Origin: Prevotella scopos JCM 17725
GTDB taxonomy: Bacteria; Bacteroidota; Bacteroidia; Bacteroidales; Bacteroidaceae
Assembly: GCF_018127785.1 (NCBI RefSeq)
Contig: NZ_CP072390.1
Location: 496,001-560,000 of the forward strand
Direction: 5' to 3'
Length of the DNA stretch: 64,000 bases
The notes under the pieces were generated by a model. The model made no database searches, was not told the DNA's origin, and saw nothing but the letters and a program-made list of their open reading frames with translations. The position numbers and the translations under genes were made by a program. This document shows positions 37,301-45,653 of the stretch, one piece after another. Within the stretch, counting starts at the first letter, position 1. Every line of letters starts with the position of its first letter.

Positions 37301-37858
37301 TTCTATGTAACATTTAGCCAGCCAGGCTCTTGCTTTCCCATAAATAGCCGGTTGTCCTTTGTATAGACGACTCATATAAGCAAAGGTTGCAGCAGCCTCT
37401 TCGAAAGCTCCTTTGTGAAACTGTGAACGTCCCATAAGCATCCACGCTTTCCAAAGAAAAGGATTGTATTCACCGCGTGATAACCACTCAATATCCTTTT
37501 CAGTCTTTCTTCTACTCTTAGTCCACTCTGGTCTTTTCTTTATGCTGTGCTTTGCAATGGCTTTTTCAGCTTTTTCTATAGCTCTATCGTAGTTCCCTTT
37601 TCCTAAGTCACGGCTGTTCTTATTGCCGACCGTATAGAGTGGGATGAGTTCTGTGAAGTTATCCTTGTTTCCATTCTCTTTCTCTAATGACCCATCAATA
37701 TATGCTTGAGCCCCGTTATAGTAAACATTATAACGGGTATTGAAGGCATGCCACCAACGCGTCTGCGAGGTGTTATTCTTTGTTGAGCAACTAATAATTC
37801 CTAGGACACTGATTGTCAACAGAGAGAAGATAATATGTCTTTCGATTTTTTTCTTCAC
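34370..37858 (-). CDS. PorW/SprE-type TPR lipoprotein of the type IX secretion/gliding system
   Basis: A large TPR lipoprotein of 1162 residues from a GTG start at 37858. The frame extends to an ATG at 37927, but a TACTTTTG -7 box on the minus strand at 37879-37886 lies inside that extension, and the GTG gives a standard signal peptide with lipobox ending IISC. Early TRWWHAFNTRYNVYYNGAQ and many TPR-like helices match SprE/PorW. The C-terminal third includes a Pro/Thr/Lys low-complexity linker (about 985-1130). SprE/PorW is needed for type IX secretion. It is directly upstream of porX, a conserved functional pairing. Confidence 0.8.
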   Translation of the reverse strand: MKKKIERHIIFSLLTISVLGIISCSTKNNTSQTRWWHAFNTRYNVYYNGAQAYIDGSLEKENGNKDNFTELIPLYTVGNKNSRDLGKGNYDRAIEKAEKAIAKHSIKKRPEWTKSRRKTEKDIEWLSRGEYNPFLWKAWMLMGRSQFHKGAFEEAAATFAYMSRLYKGQPAIYGKARAWLAKCYIEQDWLYDAEDIIRNMQRDSLDWRAVKEWDYTYADYYLHTGELEKAVPYLQKVIKHEMRKKQKARELYLLGQVLGSLGRNEEAYKAFQRVIRTNPPYELDFNARIAQTEVTAKGQTKKMISKLKQMASSDNNKEYLDQVYYAMGNIYLATRDTLAAINAYEQGNKKATRSGIEKGVLLLHLGDLYWAKERFGDAKRCYGEAIGLLDKDRKDYEQLSERSKILDELAPYTDAVQLQDSLQYLAKCSEQERNAAIDRVISALKKKEKEERNRQDPLNNGQQQGMNGDFGNDNLGMPKSVNNRQGQDNTWYFYNPTAVQQGKITFQQLWGKRENIDNWQRINQSVVGKISNANRPFELTNEQRDSIMRIEAQQDSIKQSTDSLKNDPHKREYYLSQIPFTAEQLAQSNKILEDGLHHSGVIFKDRLDNLRLAEKALRRVSDNYPDYEQMDDVYYHLYLLYMRKNEPQLAENYVTQLSQKYPKSKWTALLTDPYYKQNLRFGVQIEDSLYAATYEAFKQGRYGEVAANTRISDSRFPMGANRDKFLFIGGLGKLNNGDPTGCVNDMKEVVQKYPNSRISEMAGMIVNGVQAGKKLRGGKFDLDDIWSYRANVMKDSDSIQQAKLSSERDIDFKFMLVYHPDSLKENKLLFELARFNFTNFLVRNFEIEIEDLNGMHLMQVSGFRSFDEAYQYARQLFASQTVVQQTDKGTKGVIISDKNLKLIGTIYSFKDYEAFYAKHFAPIVVTKRYLLSEPAEVANPRERDIQQEIEQKHANDPDLYPDTQDMPVDNTITFPDEDMKSTKTEQKIIEQNSNIFEIPVEKKKASTEGKKSTTENKPVIEEEKPIKEEKKSVLDDNSTYFIPEEEPTKPATPVTPNKTTTPITPNKTAKPAVPVRPTTPAKTTESMPSDRPTKPTTAKPKQPSTQKSQTTPIQKKKASDDGPIIYFGDDVPQQNKTNNKNNKKNQPIQNDIEDEYYDLEGF

Positions 37859-37878
37859 GTTTTCTTTGATGTTCTGTA

Positions 37879-37886
37879 CAAAAGTA
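37879..37886 (-). promoter_or_regulatory. -7 box of the porW/sprE-porX operon
   Basis: Minus-strand TACTTTTG fits TAnnTTTG. It would start transcription about 14 bases before the GTG at 37858 and so decides the start codon. No clear -33 element is seen. Confidence 0.55.
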
Positions 37887-37916
37887 AGCGTCTTCAAACA
37901 GTGGTTGATATCAGAC

Positions 37917-38315
37917 TTAATCTTCAATCATGGCTATCAACTCATCTTTAATTTGATTTGGAATGTTGATTTCGCGAAGGATGAGGCTTCTGTTCCAACC
38001 TTTTACTTCATTAGGCCGCATCGTATAGAGGACAGTCGCAAACTCTTCTACCTCCTCATCGGTGTATTGGTCTGACTGCCTCCCACGAAAGCGGTCGAGT
38101 TCTTCATCGTCATAGTATTCTATGTCTTTTATAGCGGCTTCCATCATACATACCTGCTCACATTTATCGTCGGTTCCATCACAGGAAGAACAGTCGCCAG
38201 AGGCAGACATTACAACATCAGGCTCACCAGCTTTCTTCTTGGTAAGTTTTGTTGCTATTGCTGCAATAATAGCTAAGATTAAGAGAGAAACAATGCCAAT
38301 GAAGAATATATTCAT
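37917..38315 (-). CDS. Hypothetical membrane-anchored protein with a Cys cluster
   Basis: A 132-residue protein with one N-terminal membrane helix (about 4-22), then a compact cysteine-rich segment CSSCDGTDDKCEQVC and an acidic second half with YYDDEELDRFRGR. The four Cys (CxxC ... CxxxC) could bind metal or an Fe-S cluster. It lies 41 bases downstream of aroA on the same strand. Similar small proteins sit beside aroA in other Bacteroidetes as far as I recall, but I know no function. Confidence 0.65.
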   Translation of the reverse strand: MNIFFIGIVSLLILAIIAAIATKLTKKKAGEPDVVMSASGDCSSCDGTDDKCEQVCMMEAAIKDIEYYDDEELDRFRGRQSDQYTDEEVEEFATVLYTMRPNEVKGWNRSLILREINIPNQIKDELIAMIED

Positions 38316-38356
38316 CCTTTATTTTATTTTATTGTTTGTGCGACTGTAGGATTGGG

Positions 38357-39610
38357 TTAATCCACTTGTTCTATATGGAAACCAGCCTTACGTAAATCGT
38401 TCCAATAGTGAGGGTAAGATTTAGACACAACCTCTGGGTTATTGATGTGTATCTCACCCAATTTGATAGCGAGTGGTGCAAACGACATTGCCATTCGATG
38501 GTCTTCGTAGGTGTCAATGATAGGTTGTGACATCGGCTCACAGCGTTCGCCATCCCATGATAAGATGGTGCCATTATCTTCATGAAGTAGATAGCCTAAC
38601 TTCTCCATCTCTCGCTTCATAGCGTCCATGCGGTCTGTTTCTTTAATTTTCAAACTCCCTAAGCCTGTGAAGTGGAAGGGTATTCCGAGTATTGCGCAGA
38701 CTGCAATGAGTGGCTGAGCTAAGTCTGGGTGATTGGTAAAGTCATACTCCATCCTGTTCAGCATCCGTGAATGGCGTGTTAATATCGCTTCTGACAATCT
38801 ATGAACGTCATCTTTGTTGAAACTTGTCTTGACACCCAATAGTGAGAAGATATATCGTACCGAAGAGTCACCTTGTCGAGAACCATCTTTCAATCCTTGC
38901 AAAACAACCTTTGAAGTCTGATCATCTTTGAGTGCAAGAATTTCATACCAGTAGCTGGCTGCGCTCCAGTCACTTTCTATGATGTAGGTGTGTTGCTGGT
39001 AAACCTGTGGGCTCACGCTGATAGTATCAAAATCTGACCATTCTGCTGATACACCGAACTCATGCATAAGATGTAGCGTGAGGTCAATGTAGGGGCGGGA
39101 AATGATGTTACCCGTTAATCGCAATTCTAAACCTTTTGTCAGGACAGGTGCAATCATCAGTAGTGCAGAAATATACTGTGAACTGACGTTACCCGGAATT
39201 TCTAATGTTCCTCCGTCAAGTTGTTTGCCACAGATATGGAGTGGGGGATAACCTTCCTCTCCAACATACTCAATATCTGCTCCTAAATATCGTAGTGCAT
39301 CTACAAGGATACCAATCGGGCGATGTTTCATTCGTTCTGTGCCAGTGATTGTATATTCGCCATCAGTTACACTTAAGTAAGCAGTCATAAAGCGCATTGC
39401 TGTCCCTGCAGCTTTGATGTCGATAACATTTGATTGATGACTCAGCCCGCGAATGATGACCTCCGTATCATCACAATCTGATAGGTTCTCAGGCATCATC
39501 CCTCCCCTTGTGAGTGCCTGGATAATCAGTGCACGATTACTGATACTTTTTGAGGCTGGAAGCATGATAGAAGTATCAATATGTTCGGGGCATGTTATGA
39601 TGTATTGCAT
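38357..39610 (-). CDS. aroA: 3-phosphoshikimate 1-carboxyvinyltransferase (EPSP synthase)
   Basis: A 417-residue enzyme of the shikimate pathway that joins phosphoenolpyruvate to shikimate-3-phosphate. Visible family motifs are LPASKSISNRALI near the N-terminus, GTAMRFMTAYL, the late GSLKIKETDRMDAM and YEDHRMAMSFAP. The length is a little short, as usual in Bacteroidetes. It is the first gene of a pair with the Cys-cluster protein. A TAATTTTG -7 box lies on the minus strand at 39639-39646. Confidence 0.93.
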   Translation of the reverse strand: MQYIITCPEHIDTSIMLPASKSISNRALIIQALTRGGMMPENLSDCDDTEVIIRGLSHQSNVIDIKAAGTAMRFMTAYLSVTDGEYTITGTERMKHRPIGILVDALRYLGADIEYVGEEGYPPLHICGKQLDGGTLEIPGNVSSQYISALLMIAPVLTKGLELRLTGNIISRPYIDLTLHLMHEFGVSAEWSDFDTISVSPQVYQQHTYIIESDWSAASYWYEILALKDDQTSKVVLQGLKDGSRQGDSSVRYIFSLLGVKTSFNKDDVHRLSEAILTRHSRMLNRMEYDFTNHPDLAQPLIAVCAILGIPFHFTGLGSLKIKETDRMDAMKREMEKLGYLLHEDNGTILSWDGERCEPMSQPIIDTYEDHRMAMSFAPLAIKLGEIHINNPEVVSKSYPHYWNDLRKAGFHIEQVD

Positions 39611-39638
39611 GTATATTTAGTGCAGATTAATGATACGA

Positions 39639-39646
39639 CAAAATTA
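39639..39646 (-). promoter_or_regulatory. -7 box of aroA
   Basis: Minus-strand TAATTTTG fits TAnnTTTG, about 30 bases before the aroA ATG. The -33 region is not clear. Confidence 0.5.
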
Positions 39647-39685
39647 CAAAATAAACTTGGTATAGAATAAAAAGAAGTCCAAAAG

Positions 39686-39717
39686 TTTGCTAATATGATG
39701 GAAAGTAACTAATTTTG
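39686..39717 (+). promoter_or_regulatory. Promoter of tRNA-Pro
   Basis: TTTG at 39686-39689, a 20-base spacer and TAATTTTG at 39710-39717 match the consensus exactly and lie just upstream of the tRNA. Confidence 0.8.
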
Positions 39718-39734
39718 CATTGCTTTAAACGGAA

Positions 39735-39809
39735 CGGGATGTAGTTCAGTAGGTTTAGAATGCTGGTCTGGGGGACCAGTGGTCGCCAGTTCGAGTCTGG
39801 TCATCCCGA
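39735..39809 (+). tRNA. tRNA-Pro (anticodon GGG)
   Basis: The cloverleaf folds with acceptor arms CGGGATG and CATCCCG and discriminator A. The anticodon stem CTGGT/ACCAG encloses the loop CTGGGGG, so the anticodon is GGG. The T arm CCAG-TTCGAGT-CTGG is regular. CCA is not encoded. Confidence 0.95.
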
Positions 39810-39822
39810 CAGAAAAATAACG

Positions 39823-39863
39823 ACAATAAGGGCTACAACAAGTTTCTTTATTGTTTTTTTTTT
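39823..39863 (+). terminator. Terminator of tRNA-Pro
   Basis: ACAATAA pairs with TTATTGT, followed by about ten T. The loop is long (18 bases). Confidence 0.7.
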
Positions 39864-40187
39864 TGATAATTGTACAGCAGTTAGTTGTGTATGCAGGCTT
39901 AGATGTCCTCTCATTGTTTTGAGCTAAAAAGTAGTTTTGAAATGTAGAGTCTCTTACTTTTTATGCTACTCAACACACTTCCTAGTTAAGGAAGGTTTCG
40001 CAATGCGTTCCTCAAAACACTTGTCATTCATCCTTCCAATCATTTGTCAGAATTCAGTTAAGCATCTACATTCATCTTAATTCGTTGCAATTAGTAATCA
40101 ACAGCATGTTGTCTTTTTGTACTTTTATGTCTATGGAATAAACACGACAAAACTTTTGATGTATGAAAAGTATGATGGTAGAAAATC
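39864..40187. other. Gene-free stretch after tRNA-Pro
   Basis: I see nothing recognisable between the tRNA terminator and the next promoter. Confidence 0.5.
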
Positions 40188-40217
40188 TTTGTATATCAAA
40201 TCTTATTCGTATCTTTG
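40188..40217 (+). promoter_or_regulatory. Promoter of the GH20 gene
   Basis: TTTG at 40188-40191, an 18-base spacer and TATCTTTG at 40210-40217 fit the consensus. The leader to the ATG at 40279 would be about 55 bases. Confidence 0.75.
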
Positions 40218-40278
40218 CTACATCTGTAAAGATAATAAAACCAAAATCTATCATATTACATAAATAATAACAAACAAA

Positions 40279-42444
40279 ATGGCTACAATGAGCGTAACCC
40301 CTTGGGCAAGTCTGTTGCAGGATTCTCTGCAGTTTATTCATATAAAAAACGCATTGAATGGCTCATCTTATTGGAAAGGATATGTAGGAAAGGGCGTGGC
40401 GTTGATCTTTGCCTGTTTTCTGTCAGGTCAGATGGTAAATGCACAGAACTTCAGAACTTTGCGCGATGTGAAGGTGCAAGAAACTGTACTTGACCTATCA
40501 CAGACAGACTGTAAGGTGATTCCTCGCAATGCAATGCACTCTTGTCACCGTCTTACGTCGCTTATACTTCCCCCAAAACTTGATTCTATCGGTACGCAAG
40601 CGTTTTTTGCTTGTGACGGAATCAGTGGAAAATTACATTTCCCAGCAACTACGCGTGTGGTAGATGTATCAGCTTTTAATGGATGTCGTCAGTTGACAGA
40701 ACTGTCTTTTGACGGTTCTACACGGATAGGTGCTTTCGCTTTTGCTAATTGTCGTGGACTCCGTGAAGTTCGTCTTTTGGCTGTTGTTCCTCCTTTTTGT
40801 GCTGACAATGCTTTTGATGGTATAGATCTTAGCCGTGTGAAACTTATCTTTCCTGCTAAAGCCAAGAAGGCATATCGTAACGCACCGGGCTGGCGTAATT
40901 TCTTCTCACGTCATGAAATGGAGAATGTATGCGACCCAGAGAATCTCCTTGTACCTCGTCCTCTCAAGTTGGAAGTTTACAAAAATAGTCTTCCTCTCGA
41001 ATGGAAGGATGTTGTTGGAGTAGAGGCTCCACAGGAATTGAGTAATGAAAAGATGCAAGCTGAGCGTATCCTTGGTGAGCGAACAGCATATAAGAAGGGA
41101 CGTAAAATAGGTCCGATGGTGCGTCTAGCACTTGATAAGTCGCTTACCAATGATGAGGCTTACACCTTGCAGGTCAATGATAAGGGAGTAACAATCAAAG
41201 GACGCACAGCAACCGGCGTGTTTTATGGACTGATGACACTCGAACAACTCTGTATTGGTAATGGTGTTTCATTACGTTCAGTGAAGATTCCTGCGCTCAA
41301 TATTGCAGACGAACCACGTACGGCAATCCGTGAATTAATGGTCGACCCAGTGCGTCATTTTATTCCGTTTGATGACTTGAAGGGCTTTGTCGTTGAGATG
41401 GCACGCTATAAGTTTAATGCGCTTCATCTTCATTTGGTTGATGATCAGGCATGGCGTATAGAGATAAAGAAATTCCCAGAACTAATTGAAAAGGCGGCTG
41501 ATCGTGTTGGAATGGATGATATGCCTGAGCGTATCAGCGGCTATTATACACAAGACCAGATGCGCGAATTGGTTCGTTTCGCAGCCCAGTACCATGTTAT
41601 GGTAATCCCTGAGATTGAACTTCCAGGCCATGAAGTGGCTGCCGTTCATTGTTTCCCACAGTTGTCTTGTGCCAAGAAGCCTGTGCCTATTCGTTTGACC
41701 TGTGGTGTGAGCAATGAGTTACTTTGTCCTGCGGAACCCTTTGTTTATGAATTCCTCGATAATGTCCTTACTGAGTTAGCCGATGTGTTCCCAGCACCCT
41801 ACGTTCATTTGGGAGGCGATGAGGCAGGACAGCCACCTTTGGGTGCTTGGACGGATTGCGCTGCTTGTACGGCATTGAAGAAGAAGGAAGGCTATACGGA
41901 GAACTGGCAGTTACAACAATATCTCTTCGATCTTGTGATTCATAAGCTTCAATCATTGGGAAAGACGCCTATGTATTGGTATGAGCAAGAGTTCAAGACA
42001 ATACAACCTGGCTGTGTTGTTTATGCGTGGCGACATGGCTTGACGAAGACGGCTATTGATGCAGCTGTACGCAATAAGGCAAAGATAATGCTCTGTCCAG
42101 GTGAGCACTGCTACCTTGACTATCCACAGAATCGTGGCGATATGCCAGAGAAGAATTGGGGAATGCCGGTCACTACGCTTGAGCAGACTTATCGTCTTGA
42201 CCCAGCGTGGGGACAGGATAACGTCTTTGTTCGTGATAATCTGCTCGGAGTGAGTGGAACGCTTTGGAGTGAATGTATCAATTCAACAGAACGAATTTAT
42301 TATCAAGCATTCCCGCGTGCAGCCGCTTTGGCTGAGGCAGGTTGGAGTGTACCAGAACGTAGAAGTTATAAGGAGTTCCTCAAGCGAGTTCGTCCGTTGA
42401 CAGATGATATGCAACGTCGTGGGGTTGCGGTAAACGTAAGATAG
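40279..42444 (+). CDS. GH20 beta-N-acetylhexosaminidase with N-terminal BspA-like leucine-rich repeats
   Basis: A 721-residue exported protein. The signal peptide hydrophobic core (GVALIFACFLSGQMVNA) lies late, near residues 38-55. Residues about 60-215 are BspA-like leucine-rich repeats (LTSLILPPKLDSIGTQAFF and LTELSFDGSTRIGAFAF units). Next come a GH20b domain (GPMVRLALDKSLTNDEAY) and the GH20 barrel with MVDPVRHFIPF, HLHLVDDQAW and HLGGDE, whose D514-E515 pair is catalytic. It removes terminal GlcNAc/GalNAc, as from mucin glycans. Joining surface-adhesion repeats to the enzyme is less common. Confidence 0.9.
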   Translation: MATMSVTPWASLLQDSLQFIHIKNALNGSSYWKGYVGKGVALIFACFLSGQMVNAQNFRTLRDVKVQETVLDLSQTDCKVIPRNAMHSCHRLTSLILPPKLDSIGTQAFFACDGISGKLHFPATTRVVDVSAFNGCRQLTELSFDGSTRIGAFAFANCRGLREVRLLAVVPPFCADNAFDGIDLSRVKLIFPAKAKKAYRNAPGWRNFFSRHEMENVCDPENLLVPRPLKLEVYKNSLPLEWKDVVGVEAPQELSNEKMQAERILGERTAYKKGRKIGPMVRLALDKSLTNDEAYTLQVNDKGVTIKGRTATGVFYGLMTLEQLCIGNGVSLRSVKIPALNIADEPRTAIRELMVDPVRHFIPFDDLKGFVVEMARYKFNALHLHLVDDQAWRIEIKKFPELIEKAADRVGMDDMPERISGYYTQDQMRELVRFAAQYHVMVIPEIELPGHEVAAVHCFPQLSCAKKPVPIRLTCGVSNELLCPAEPFVYEFLDNVLTELADVFPAPYVHLGGDEAGQPPLGAWTDCAACTALKKKEGYTENWQLQQYLFDLVIHKLQSLGKTPMYWYEQEFKTIQPGCVVYAWRHGLTKTAIDAAVRNKAKIMLCPGEHCYLDYPQNRGDMPEKNWGMPVTTLEQTYRLDPAWGQDNVFVRDNLLGVSGTLWSECINSTERIYYQAFPRAAALAEAGWSVPERRSYKEFLKRVRPLTDDMQRRGVAVNVR

Positions 42445-42507
42445 ATTCTAATTGATGCTCTTCGGGCTGTAAAATGAATATCTTTACGACTCCGACTGAT
42501 TATTTAT

Positions 42508-42563
42508 AAAAGAATTATCATCACGTAGATAATGATTTATTTACGTGATGATAATTCTTTTTT
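42508..42563. terminator. Bidirectional terminator between GH20 gene and TonB receptor gene
   Basis: AAGAATTATCATCACGTA and TACGTGATGATAATTCTT form an 18-bp perfect stem with T on the 3' side and A on the 5' side. It serves the two convergent genes. Confidence 0.85.
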
Positions 42564-42566
42564 TGT

Positions 42567-42624
42567 ATGAAAGTAAATATTTATTATCGTGAAGAAAAAT
42601 ATTTATTTTCATGAAAATAATTCG
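42567..42624. repeat. AT-rich TTTCATGAAAATAATT repeat, second block
   Basis: It contains GTGAAGAAAAATATTT followed by TTTTCATGAAAATAATT, the same units as the block at 22935-23022. It abuts the stop of the receptor gene. Confidence 0.55.
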
Positions 42625-44700
42625 TTAAAGGTTGAAACTGACGCCAGTAACGATCCATGCGCCTGGCTGTGAAACATTGCCATAGTCAACGTAATGGGTA
42701 CCAAATAGGTTGTTTGCTTCAACGTATGCAGTCCACTTCTTTGCATTCCAAGTCATACGACTATCAACAACGCCATAGCTCTTATAGCTTTGTCGTTGGT
42801 TATTTGTATCAATATAGTTGCCCATACGATGTTGGAAGCGATAGTAGATGCCAAGGTCAAGATTGCGCCAGAGGTTCAACTGGAGATTACTAACAAACTT
42901 ATTTTTCAGATATTCCAACGCATATTTGCTTACATAGCCTTGATCATCAATCCTCTTCTGGTGAATATAGCTATAAGCTACACCAAACTTCTTGAAGAAC
43001 TTTTGTGATGGAAGAATCTGATAGAAGTCGAAATCGAGGGAAGCCTCCGTTCCGAAGTGCTTTATCTTTCCGAAGTTTACACTCTTCCATAGCACTGCTC
43101 CGTTAGCATCTAATGTGCCATCACTGATCCAGTCGATAAGGTTTTTATGGTTGTTCCAGTAAATGCTTGCCTTGGCAGTGACGCCCTTGTTGTCATATTT
43201 CACACCCGTTTCGAATGCTGAAAGTTCTTCTGGGCGAAGATGTTTGTCTGCCTTATGACCACCAACTGAGTAGAACAACTCTGTTACAGACGGCATACGG
43301 AGGGATGAATTATAGGAAGCATATAACTTCCAGGCGTTTCCTATACGATAGCTTGCATCCAGTCCAGGGTAAACATGCATTGGCATATCAGCTTGACTGT
43401 TTTTAACGGCAGTCAGACCCGCTGAGAGGGTGAAGCGATCAAGGATAATGTTATGCTCAAGTGCAAACTGAATATTCGTACGGTTCAGTCCAACAGTATA
43501 GTCTCTATCTGTTCCATGGATATGTTTTGGACGTGAAAGAGGTTCACCAAGGTTACCACTTACGAGGTCTTCATTGCGTAGTTCGGCAGCGAAGGCAGTA
43601 CGTCCAAGATTCCAATCAAAGTATGCATTGAGGTTTACACCATAGATATCAGTGCGGTGATAGTTGAAAGGATACTTATTGGATGCGCCACGGAAGAGTT
43701 CAAAGCGGTCCATATTTCGGTTCCAATAGATAGAAGGGCGAATGTGGAAACGGCCCCGTAGGTTCTCAGCCTGAATGGCTGTAAAGGTCTTGAAAGTGTG
43801 TTCAAACTGGTCATCGTACTTTGCCGAATAGAAAGTATTTGAACCAAAGTCTTTCACACTCATACCTGTATGCCAGCGAACGGCAATGTCTTCATCCGTA
43901 TAGTTACCTTGATAAAAGACTTTTGCTGTACGATAATCAGCGTTTAGATTACCTGCCTTGTTACGAAGGTATCCATCGCTGCGAGTGTAAGAAGCTGATA
44001 ACTGATTGTTCCAATGCTTTTTAGAAGCAATGTTACCACGCACGCCAGCGCTGAGATAGCCGTAGGAGCCACCTTCAACATGGGCAGATAGACTTGTCTT
44101 TTGTGGAGTTCGGGTTACGATGTTTATAGCACCTAATAAAGAAGATGTACCATAAACGCGGGCTGCTGGACCCTCAAGGACTTCTATTCGTTCGATTTCA
44201 CTAATGTCAACAGGGAAATCAAAGGAGTTGTGTCCTGTCTGTGCATCACAGATGTTGATACCATTGAGGAGGATAGTGATTTGTTCTGAGTTGCCACCTC
44301 GGATACTCACGTCAGTCAAGGCTCCTAAAGGACCTTTCTGGCGGACGTCAACACCGACGGCATACTTTAGCAAATCGTTTACACTTTGTACTGGAGCCGC
44401 CTGAATGTCTTCACGACTCAGTACAGTTACCATTCTCGCTTGCTGACTAACTGTCAGCGGTGCTCGCGTTCCAGTGACGTTCACTTCCTCCATCATGATG
44501 CCTCTGTTGGTGATAGTTGAGTCCGTCTCTGCCTTCTCTGTTTCAATACTAATGCCCTTGGCAGTAGCATTTTGCAAGGTAGCGACGCTCAGTACACCAA
44601 TCAGAACCTCTTTCCCAAGAACAGAAAAGAGCGAATAGCCATGGTTAGTGAAGTGTTTAAACTTCAGAACGCTGCGCTTTTGAAATGTTGGTTTGTACAT
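42625..44700 (-). CDS. TonB-dependent receptor, BtuB-like
   Basis: I place the start at the ATG at 44700 (691 residues), 50 bases after the predicted start of transcription; the frame opens at 44742. A long N-terminus with a hydrophobic segment (VLIGVLSVA) precedes the plug: VNVTGTRAPLTVSQQARM, DVSIRGGNSEQITILLNG and IERIEVLEGPAARVYG, then a 22-strand-like barrel ending in WIVTGVSFNL (aromatic C-terminus). It resembles vitamin/siderophore receptors such as BtuB. No cobalamin riboswitch is seen upstream, so the ligand is open. Confidence 0.85.
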   Translation of the reverse strand: MYKPTFQKRSVLKFKHFTNHGYSLFSVLGKEVLIGVLSVATLQNATAKGISIETEKAETDSTITNRGIMMEEVNVTGTRAPLTVSQQARMVTVLSREDIQAAPVQSVNDLLKYAVGVDVRQKGPLGALTDVSIRGGNSEQITILLNGINICDAQTGHNSFDFPVDISEIERIEVLEGPAARVYGTSSLLGAINIVTRTPQKTSLSAHVEGGSYGYLSAGVRGNIASKKHWNNQLSASYTRSDGYLRNKAGNLNADYRTAKVFYQGNYTDEDIAVRWHTGMSVKDFGSNTFYSAKYDDQFEHTFKTFTAIQAENLRGRFHIRPSIYWNRNMDRFELFRGASNKYPFNYHRTDIYGVNLNAYFDWNLGRTAFAAELRNEDLVSGNLGEPLSRPKHIHGTDRDYTVGLNRTNIQFALEHNIILDRFTLSAGLTAVKNSQADMPMHVYPGLDASYRIGNAWKLYASYNSSLRMPSVTELFYSVGGHKADKHLRPEELSAFETGVKYDNKGVTAKASIYWNNHKNLIDWISDGTLDANGAVLWKSVNFGKIKHFGTEASLDFDFYQILPSQKFFKKFGVAYSYIHQKRIDDQGYVSKYALEYLKNKFVSNLQLNLWRNLDLGIYYRFQHRMGNYIDTNNQRQSYKSYGVVDSRMTWNAKKWTAYVEANNLFGTHYVDYGNVSQPGAWIVTGVSFNL

Positions 44701-44756
44701 AATATAATTAAAGAAAACGTCGGAAAGGAGAGCTTTCCCCAACCGACAAACGGGTG

Positions 44757-44764
44757 CAAAAGTA
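44757..44764 (-). promoter_or_regulatory. -7 box and hairpin leader of the TonB receptor gene
   Basis: Minus-strand TACTTTTG fits TAnnTTTG. The roughly 50-base leader contains a hairpin GTCGG ... CCGAC (44718-44746). The -33 region is unclear. Confidence 0.5.
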
Positions 44765-44870
44765 CTAAAAGTTTTCGTAACAATGAGGATTAATCGGTCA
44801 TTATCAACTTTTATGTGGGTAAGATGTAGAAAAATACTTCATTTATGCATGATATATTTGAGATTTTTAC

Positions 44871-44878
44871 TACTTTTG
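44871..44878 (+). promoter_or_regulatory. -7 box of xpt
   Basis: TACTTTTG fits TAnnTTTG, 43 bases before the xpt ATG. The TTTG at 44857 is too close to be its -33 element. Confidence 0.5.
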
Positions 44879-44920
44879 TAGGCAATTAATTCTCGAAACA
44901 GACAAACGATTAATTGCACA

Positions 44921-45493
44921 ATGAAAGCATTACGTGACCGTATCCTAAAGGATGGAAAGTGCTTCCCAGACGGAATCTTGAAGGTTGATAAGTTTATTAA
45001 TCACCAGATGGATCCTAATCTGATGAAGCAGATTTGTGTGGAGTTTATCCGCCGTTATGCATCAACAGAAATCAACAAGATTATCACAATTGAAGCGAGT
45101 GGCATTGCTCCTGCCATTATGATGGGATTTTTGCTTGACCTTCCTGTGGTCTTTGCGAAGAAGAAAAAGCCTTCGACAATGGGCGATATGCTTTCGACAA
45201 GCGTCTTCTCGTTTACCAAACAAAGAGAGTATAACGTCGTGATATCCAAAGAATACCTCGGTAAAGGCGACAAGGTGCTGTTTGTTGATGACTTCTTGGC
45301 TTATGGTAATGCGGCGAAAGGAATCATAGATCTTTGTAAAAAGGCAGGTGCAGAGTTAGTGGGTATGGGCTTTATCATAGAGAAAGCATTCCAACATGGT
45401 CGTGATGCGATTGAGGCAGCAGGTGTTCGTTGTGAGAGTTTGGCTATCATCGAGTCGCTTGATAACTGTGAGATTAAAATGAGAGAAAAATAA
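44921..45493 (+). CDS. xpt: Xanthine phosphoribosyltransferase
   Basis: A 190-residue type I phosphoribosyltransferase of the Xpt/PurR-like group. The PRPP-binding loop is [16 protein letters not shown], and [13 protein letters not shown] and [11 protein letters not shown] are also typical. It salvages xanthine to XMP. The next gene on the same strand is a xanthine/uracil permease-type transporter, so uptake and salvage are paired, although a terminator lies between them. I see no purine riboswitch in the short leader. Confidence 0.93.
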   Translation: MKALRDRILKDGKCFPDGILKVDKFINHQMDPNLMKQICVEFIRRYASTEINKIITIEASGIAPAIMMGFLLDLPVVFAKKKKPSTMGDMLSTSVFSFTKQREYNVVISKEYLGKGDKVLFVDDFLAYGNAAKGIIDLCKKAGAELVGMGFIIEKAFQHGRDAIEAAGVRCESLAIIESLDNCEIKMREK

Positions 45494-45496
45494 ATG

Positions 45497-45525
45497 AGGT
45501 GGGCTTGTGTGCCCACCTTTCTTGT
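45497..45525 (+). terminator. Terminator after xpt
   Basis: AGGTGGGC and GCCCACCT pair perfectly around a 6-base loop, followed by TTCTTGTTTT. Confidence 0.8.
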
Positions 45526-45653
45526 TTTATAGTGTTGTCAACCTAACTTTTTAGGAGAGAAAAGCTATACTTTGGGTTACTCAAGGTTGCCCTTTTCATT
45601 TTATAAAAGTATCAACGTTTACCTTAATTTTTAAAGCATTAAATAACAAAAGA

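Noticed and set aside
44701..44800. Possible cobalamin riboswitch before the BtuB-like receptor
   Set aside because: The leader is only about 50 bases and has a single hairpin, too short for a cobalamin riboswitch.
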